Assembly: GCA_916048055.1 (NCBI GenBank)
Contig: CAJZHL010000010.1
Coordinates: 774,001-838,000 of the forward strand
Origin: Pedinophyceae sp. YPF-701
Taxonomy: Eukaryota > Chlorophyta > Pedinophyceae
Direction: 5' to 3'
Length of the DNA stretch: 64,000 nt
Shown: piece after piece, positions 59,512 through 64,000 of the stretch
Numbering within the stretch: the stretch's first letter is position 1
How the letters are laid out: each line of letters begins with the position of its first letter
The notes under the pieces: generated by a model
Database searches by the model: none
Seen by the model: only the letters and a program-made list of their open reading frames with translations
What the model was told of the DNA's origin: nothing
Made by a program: the position numbers and the translations under genes

Positions 59512-61334
59512 ATGGACTTCGCATCCTCCACTCACAAGCGCGACTGGATCTTCACTCGCGAGTCTCTGGAGGCCGCGCGCGCCTCCGTCCGCCAGCGGTC
59601 CCAGGAGTCGTACCAGGCCGCCGTGCAACAGGAGCGGGAGCTCGCGGCGTCCAGCGGGAAGCCCGACGCGGTGCCAGAGCCGCAATTCCTGACCGACGAC
59701 GACGAATTCTCCCTGCGCGTCCTCCTCAGCAAACAGATCCAGGTGCCGCGCGCCCCCCACCGCCCCCTCCTCCCTGCCCCGCCAGCGCGCCCCTCTCGCA
59801 GCCCCGGAACCCCCCGCCGCCCCCCGCGCCGCACGCAGAAGTTCTGCCAGCAGCTCGCCCTCCCGCCCAAGGTCGCCATGTCCGCGTGCGTCCTCTTCCA
59901 CCGCTTCTACGCCCGCCGCTCCCTGTACGACTACCGCGGACCGGACCTCGCCTTCACGTGCATGGTCGTCGCGTGCAAGGCCGAGGACTGCCCGGCCTTC
60001 AGCACCCACGAGATCCCCTTCTCCCTCGAGCGCTTCGGCGACCGCCTCGGCGAGCTCAAGGTCAAGTGCCCACCGAAAAAGGAGCTGCTGCGACTGGAGC
60101 CCGCAGTGCTCGAGGCCGTGGGGTTCTCGCTCATGGTCTACACGCCCGCGCACGCCGTCGCGGCGCTCGCGCACGAGGCCGCGCAGCTCGTGGCGCAGAA
60201 GGTGACCGCGCCGCCCGCACCCCTGTCGCGTGCGCGGGACGACGACGGCGGCGCCGCGCAGGTCGCGCTTGCGTGAGGCCGCGCCGAGAGTCGTCCCGGG
60301 AGTCGCTCTGGTTGTGCGCGCAGGGGCCGGTGCGGGGTCCGGACGGGAAGGAGGTGTCAGGGGGGGAGTTAAGGAAGTTGCTGGAACAGGCCGCGCTGGG
60401 CGCCGCGCAGCAGTGCCTGGTGACGGACGCGCCGCTGCTGCACCCGCCAGGCACGATCGCGCTCGCCGCGCTCCGCTCGGCCTTCCGCTCCACCAAGACC
60501 CCCGGGTTCGAGTCTGTCCTGGTGCGCAGCGCACGTGCCGTGGCACACTCCCCCCCCCCTCCGTGCCGGCCCGTCGCAATGTCCTTGACTCCCCTCTCCT
60601 GGCGTTTGGATGTACGTGCGTCGTGCAGCGCGTCCGTTGCGGCGGGTTGAACGTCGCCGGCCCGCTGAGACATGCGGCGACGGCGCGACAAGGGTGCAGA
60701 TGAGCACTGAGGCTCGCTTGGTCGCCGGCACGCCGCAGGTGCACTTCGCGCGCGCGTCCGTCGAGAGCGGGGGGTGTCGCCACGGCGAGGCGCAGCCCAT
60801 GCAGGTGACGCCCGTGCTGCGGAACAGCGCGCCGCCGCCACAACCCATGTCCGTCGACCACAACGACCCCCCCGGGGCCTCGGACACGCCGCGCGCCAGC
60901 GAGGACGAGGTGCGCCCGCCGCCTATCACGCGCGCTCGCGCCGCGATGAGTCAGGTTGGCTGTTGCCAGAGCCGTACGTGCGATCTCCGTGGGCGTGGGC
61001 GCAGGTGACGGCGGCGGCGCAGCGCCTCCGCGCGGCGATAGACGCGATCGACGCGCTCGTGGTGCGAGCGGTGGCGGTGCTTGGCCGCGGGGCCGACGCG
61101 AGGCCCACGGTGGATGCCAAGCAGCTCATGTCGAAGTACGCCCGGTGCCGCAATCCGCTGTACGACCCGAGCAGCAAGGTGTACAAGCAGCGGCAGGCGA
61201 AGATCAAGCAGGAGAAGCGCGCGCGGGAGAAGTCGAAGATGGATGCTGCGGCGGAGGCGCGACGGCGCAACGAGGACGCGCTGCTGGGGTTCGGGGACGG
61301 CAGCACCGCGGGGGCGAAGCGGCCGCGGCAGTGA
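59512..61334 (+). CDS. CCNH: Cyclin H, regulatory subunit of CDK7 (TFIIH/CAK)
   Basis: Activates CDK7, which phosphorylates other CDKs and the Pol II tail. Exons 59512-59742, 59839-60201, 60324-60521, 60700-60954 and 61005-61334 are phase-consistent, 458 residues. The N-terminus MDFASSTHKRDWIFT matches the S-S-x-x-(K/R)-x-W-x-F start of cyclin H. The first cyclin fold is clear (FCQQLALPPKVAMSACVLFHRFYARRSLYDY, CMVVACKAEDC, LEAVGFSLMVYTPAHAV), and the second begins AAQQCLVTDAPLLHPPGTIALAAL. Exon 4 is Pro/Ser-rich and acidic, without clear family match; the last exon is Lys/Arg-rich (KQEKRAREKSK) with C-terminal KRPRQ. The protein is longer than human cyclin H (323) because of the exon 4 insert. 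Intron 4 is only 50 bases. Confidence 0.87.
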
Positions 61335-61814
61335 CGGAAACCCTCGCAGGTGGAGGGCGGCGGGCGGCGAGGGGAGGCGGATGGGCGGGCCGGAGGACGT
61401 CGGGACGCGCCACTGCGGTGGCGGGCACACGGGGGCGTGCAGGGGCTGGAGGTGGTGGGGCGGCGCTGTGCGTCGGTCGCGGTAGTGCTGCGGTCGTGAG
61501 TCGGGCGCAGTGGGCTTGGGAGCTCGTTCCGGCTCATCAGCGGGTCGGCGAATAATAATAATGATAATAACGATAATGATCCTTTCCGACGGTCTCACGG
61601 GCCAGACGGACGCGCCAAAAACGGACTGACGGTGCTTCGCTCTCCTGCGACCTGGGGTCGACGAGCGTCCGCGCAACCGCCGGCGGCCGCCAAGAGCGCA
61701 ACGCGGGGGGTGTTTTGCGCCATGTGAGCGCGGTTGCCGGTCGCGCGTGGGCGAGACGGGGTCACAGACAGCGCGGTCGCCCCGCGCGCGTGCCCCCGCG
61801 GGGGTGTCGCAGTC
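61335..61814. other. Convergent 3' intergenic region with AT-rich microsatellite
   Basis: 480 bases between two stop codons, the widest convergent gap in the window. It contains the AT-rich run listed below; otherwise nothing recognised. Confidence 0.45.
61551..61580. repeat. Imperfect (AAT)n microsatellite
   Basis: Thirty bases of AAT/GAT triplets with interruptions, striking in this GC-rich sequence. Confidence 0.85.
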
Positions 61815-62594
61815 CTAGGCGCCGACCAGCGAGAGCCAGAGTGCAGCGACGATGGCAATGCTGGTCGCGGCCGTGGCGGCGACGACGCCGGCGAAGGCGA
61901 CGCCCGTGTTCGGCAGGTTGAACCGCTTCGTGATGGCCTGCGCGAGGCGGGAACGCGGGCTGTGCGACAGCGGTGAGCCGTCGGCGGACGGTTGCGTGTT
62001 TGACAGGGGGCGACGGGGCGGTACGCGCACTCTTGGAGCGAACGCCGCGGCCGGGCAGCGGACGGCGCTGGCGGTTCTTCGGTCGCGCACCTTGAGGAGC
62101 CTGGAGACGGCGGGCGCGAGGATGGCGGCGCCGGCGACGCGGAACGGTCGCGTGACGTTGTTGCCGGCCCACATGGCCAGCACCACCGCGGCCACCTGCT
62201 TGACCGTCTGCGGCGGCGCGCCCATCTTCGCCTGGTACGTGATGAGCGCGAAGCAGAAGAACGACGTGTACGTGATGGCGTCGATCAGCCCGTAGGCCAG
62301 AACTGCCGCCGAACCATACTGGGCGACGCGAGCCTTCATCTGGGCCTGCTTCGCACCCCATCGCGCGAACAAGCCCTTCGCCTGCGTGTTGCCCGCATAG
62401 CCGACCGTGAGACCCGGATCCGACCCGTCACTCTGCGAACAGGCGCACCGGGTCGCGCTGCTTGATGTCGCGCACCACGTGGGACGCCCGCGCCCCGTCT
62501 GAGGCCGGTACCGGGGGCGGGGCGCCGGGTTTCGTCGGTGAGTTCGATCCCCACTTGAAGAGCGACGGGGCCAAGCAGAGGCAAGCGAGAAGTC
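61815..62594 (-). CDS. DUF1279/FAM210-like membrane protein, plastid type
   Basis: Exons 61815-61937, 62091-62381 and an upstream exon ending at 62449 (VVRDIKQRDP) are joined in phase by GTGCGC introns. The 5' end and start codon are not resolved; the upper coordinate is approximate. The core reads VAQYGSAAVLAYGLIDAI, a membrane helix, WAGNNVTRPFRVAGA and LPNTGVAFAG, then a second helix at the C-terminus (ATAATSIAIVAALWLSLVGA). The layout (YG-x5-Y, a helix, N-x-x-RP-x-R, a final helix) resembles plant plastid-predicted DUF1279/FAM210-like proteins of unknown biochemical function. Similarity is judged by pattern memory only. Confidence 0.65.
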   Translation of the reverse strand, partial: DFSLASAWPRRSSSGDRTHRRNPAPRPRYRPQTGRGRPTWCATSSSATRCACSQSDGSDPGLTVGYAGNTQAKGLFARWGAKQAQMKARVAQYGSAAVLAYGLIDAITYTSFFCFALITYQAKMGAPPQTVKQVAAVVLAMWAGNNVTRPFRVAGAAILAPAVSRLLKVRDRRTASAVRCPAAAFAPRVRVPPRRPLSNTQPSADGSPLSHSPRSRLAQAITKRFNLPNTGVAFAGVVAATAATSIAIVAALWLSLVGA

Positions 62595-64000
62595 ACGGGA
62601 CATGTTGCCGGGCGGTGCGACGTGAGCGGTGAGAGAGAGCGTCCATGAACTTGGGACGCACGGCCCCCGTAGGGGAATAAAAGAACGTGCGCGGCCTGGA
62701 GATAGTCTATCACTACGTGGCGACGTCGCTCGCGGAGCAGTAACCCGGAACTCGCGAGGATCGCGGCGAGGGGCGAGTGATGCAAGACGAGGCGAGCACC
62801 ACGGAGCGATGGAGCCTGCAATGGCGGCGAAAGTCGACGTGCGCACCTGGACCTCGATACCAGGGTTCGCGGCGAGCACTTTCGAACGCGGAGCTGGTCT
62901 GTCGCCCGCTCGAGGCAGTGCGGTGGCGACCCGGGCAGCACCAGGGCTTGCTCGTCGCGCCACGGAGGGCACCGCGGAGCCGATGGCAGCGTTCATGGTC
63001 TCGGTGGAGGGTTCTCGGGCGTCCGTGCGCGTGAATCAGGACGAGGTCTGCCGGGGGCGCGCCGATGCGCTGCAAACCCACGAGAAGGACGCGCGATGCT
63101 CCCGAGCCGCGGCGGTAGGGGTGTCGCACGGTCGAAGGAGTGCGCCGGCGTCCGGGGTCGCTGAGCAGCTCTCTGTCACTCTCCGACGCGCACGTCGCGC
63201 CCTGCCCATGAGGCCTCGACGCGCACGTGTAATGAACTTTCAGTCTGACAAATGTGTCAAAACCGGAGGTCACAATAACCAAGGAAAGGGGTGGCCGAGA
63301 GCAACGACGTGGTGGAGTACCCGCACGCAAGATGAGCAAGCGGCGGCAACAGGTGTCGGGGTCCCAGCACCTGCGCACGCAGCTTGAGTGAAGTCTTCGA
63401 CGAGCGACGAGCCCCGCGGGCGTGCGGGTACTCCACCACGCTGTCAGTCGGGGGATTTGCCTGACTCGGGCGTGACTCCCCGCCTCCACCGGTAAAACCG
63501 CCATGGCAGCCGTCGCTTGCTTCTCCTCGAGCATGCACCCGACGCGGTGACAGCTGGGCCGAGCGCGGCACGCAGGCGAACCCGAACTCACAAGGCAAGA
63601 GGCTAGGGCAGTGACAGTTGTGCGGGGGATCGGTGGGGCGCTGTAGACGGAAGGTGTCGGGTGCGGTCTCAGATGGCGACGTAGATGTGTGGCGGTGGTA
63701 GTGGGGGAGGGTGGGCAAGGGGGGGGGGGGGTTGTGGGAACAAAGAGGGTGGTTGCACCGGGAAGTGGGATCGGTTGGGTCCCAGACCGGAGTTTGAGTG
63801 CGGCGTTCAGTGATGATCGACTGCATCACGCGCGACGAGATGCCTTGCTCGCGTGAGCGGTCAATGACTCATGTGAGTGGAACTCCGAAACCGCAACAGA
63901 ACTACGGGGGGTGGCAAATCTAGGGGATTGTTATCCGGCACGAGACCCACTCGCTCGAGGCCGGACAGAGAAGGCAGAACATCCCAAGGGGGTGTGTGGA
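62595..64000. other. Right-end stretch without recognised gene
   Basis: About 1.4 kb. It should include the promoter of the DUF1279-like gene. Its composition is slightly less GC-rich than the rest. Apart from an inverted repeat (63308-63440) and a G-run at 63720-63731 I see no gene, tRNA or protein motif. Confidence 0.4.
63308..63440. repeat. Perfect 21 bp inverted repeat with 91-base loop
   Basis: Arms 63308-63328 (starting CGTGGTGGAGTACCCGCACG) and 63420-63440 are exact reverse complements. Flanks and loop show no further pairing or target-site duplication. It could be a transcribed hairpin or the ends of a tiny element. Confidence 0.85.

Noticed and set aside
62900-63590. Open frames of 250-290 codons on both strands near the right end
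   Set aside because: No family motif, no splice-consistent extension, and the translations are mutual shadows.

Overview
This is nuclear DNA from a eukaryote with a very GC-rich, gene-dense genome, most likely a unicellular alga. Evidence for a eukaryote: almost every gene is split by short spliceosomal introns, and the genes are eukaryote-specific (RNase H2 subunit B, eIF4E, SEC31, tafazzin, Elongin-like factor Elf1, cyclin H, Trm61, Dpm1, Utp7). Evidence pointing to an alga, weaker: a DEX1 homologue with plant-type domain order, an NDPK with an organelle-targeting leader, a plastid-type DUF1279-like membrane protein, and a relic of a large type I polyketide synthase. I cannot name the species. 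About half of the roughly 65 introns I could model start with GTGCG rather than GTAAG/GTGAG, and three start with GC.

Layout. 1-5.6 kb, plus strand: the 3' part of RNASEH2B, then a Dbp7/DDX31 helicase. 5.8-12.35 kb, minus strand: DEX1-like FG-GAP protein with a ten-residue repeat array, then eIF4E. 12.66-14.5 kb: an ER J-protein ending KDEL. 14.6-23.7 kb, minus strand: a single-exon leucine-rich-repeat protein, a large ELMO-domain protein and a tafazzin-like acyltransferase. 24.6-29 kb, plus: a bacterial-type YeeE/YedE sulfur-compound transporter with introns, then Utp7/WDR46. 29-33 kb, minus: SEC31. 33.6-37.8 kb: DPM1 with an added N-terminal membrane anchor, Trm61 on the other strand, and a small basic protein. 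37.9-41.8 kb, minus: an F-box-like LRR protein and a MgtE/SLC41-type transporter. 43-44.6 kb: Rrp3/DDX47. 44.9-45.3 kb: a small SMP-type stress protein.

45.5-54 kb differs from the rest. It has a Cys-rich protein with a GATA-like zinc finger, an RGG/poly-Gly tail and three tandem SUMO-interaction-like motifs; three copies of a roughly 160 bp dispersed repeat, one of them inside the Cys-rich reading frame; a decayed polyketide synthase; and an intron-containing tRNA-Ala(TGC) that lacks a visible Pol III terminator. This looks like an accessory or repeat-rich island inside a housekeeping region.

54-62.6 kb returns to housekeeping: a mitochondrial-targeted Bot1/mS45-like protein, ELOF1, an organellar NDPK, cyclin H and a DUF1279-like membrane protein. 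The last 1.4 kb has no recognisable gene but contains a perfect 21 bp inverted repeat.

Several genes share processes: Dbp7, Rrp3 and Utp7 (ribosome biogenesis), ELOF1 and cyclin H (Pol II transcription), Trm61 and eIF4E (translation), and SEC31, DPM1 and the KDEL J-protein (secretory pathway). This looks like general gene density rather than operon-like grouping. Convergent neighbours are often only 70-230 bp apart and divergent pairs share 0.3-1 kb.
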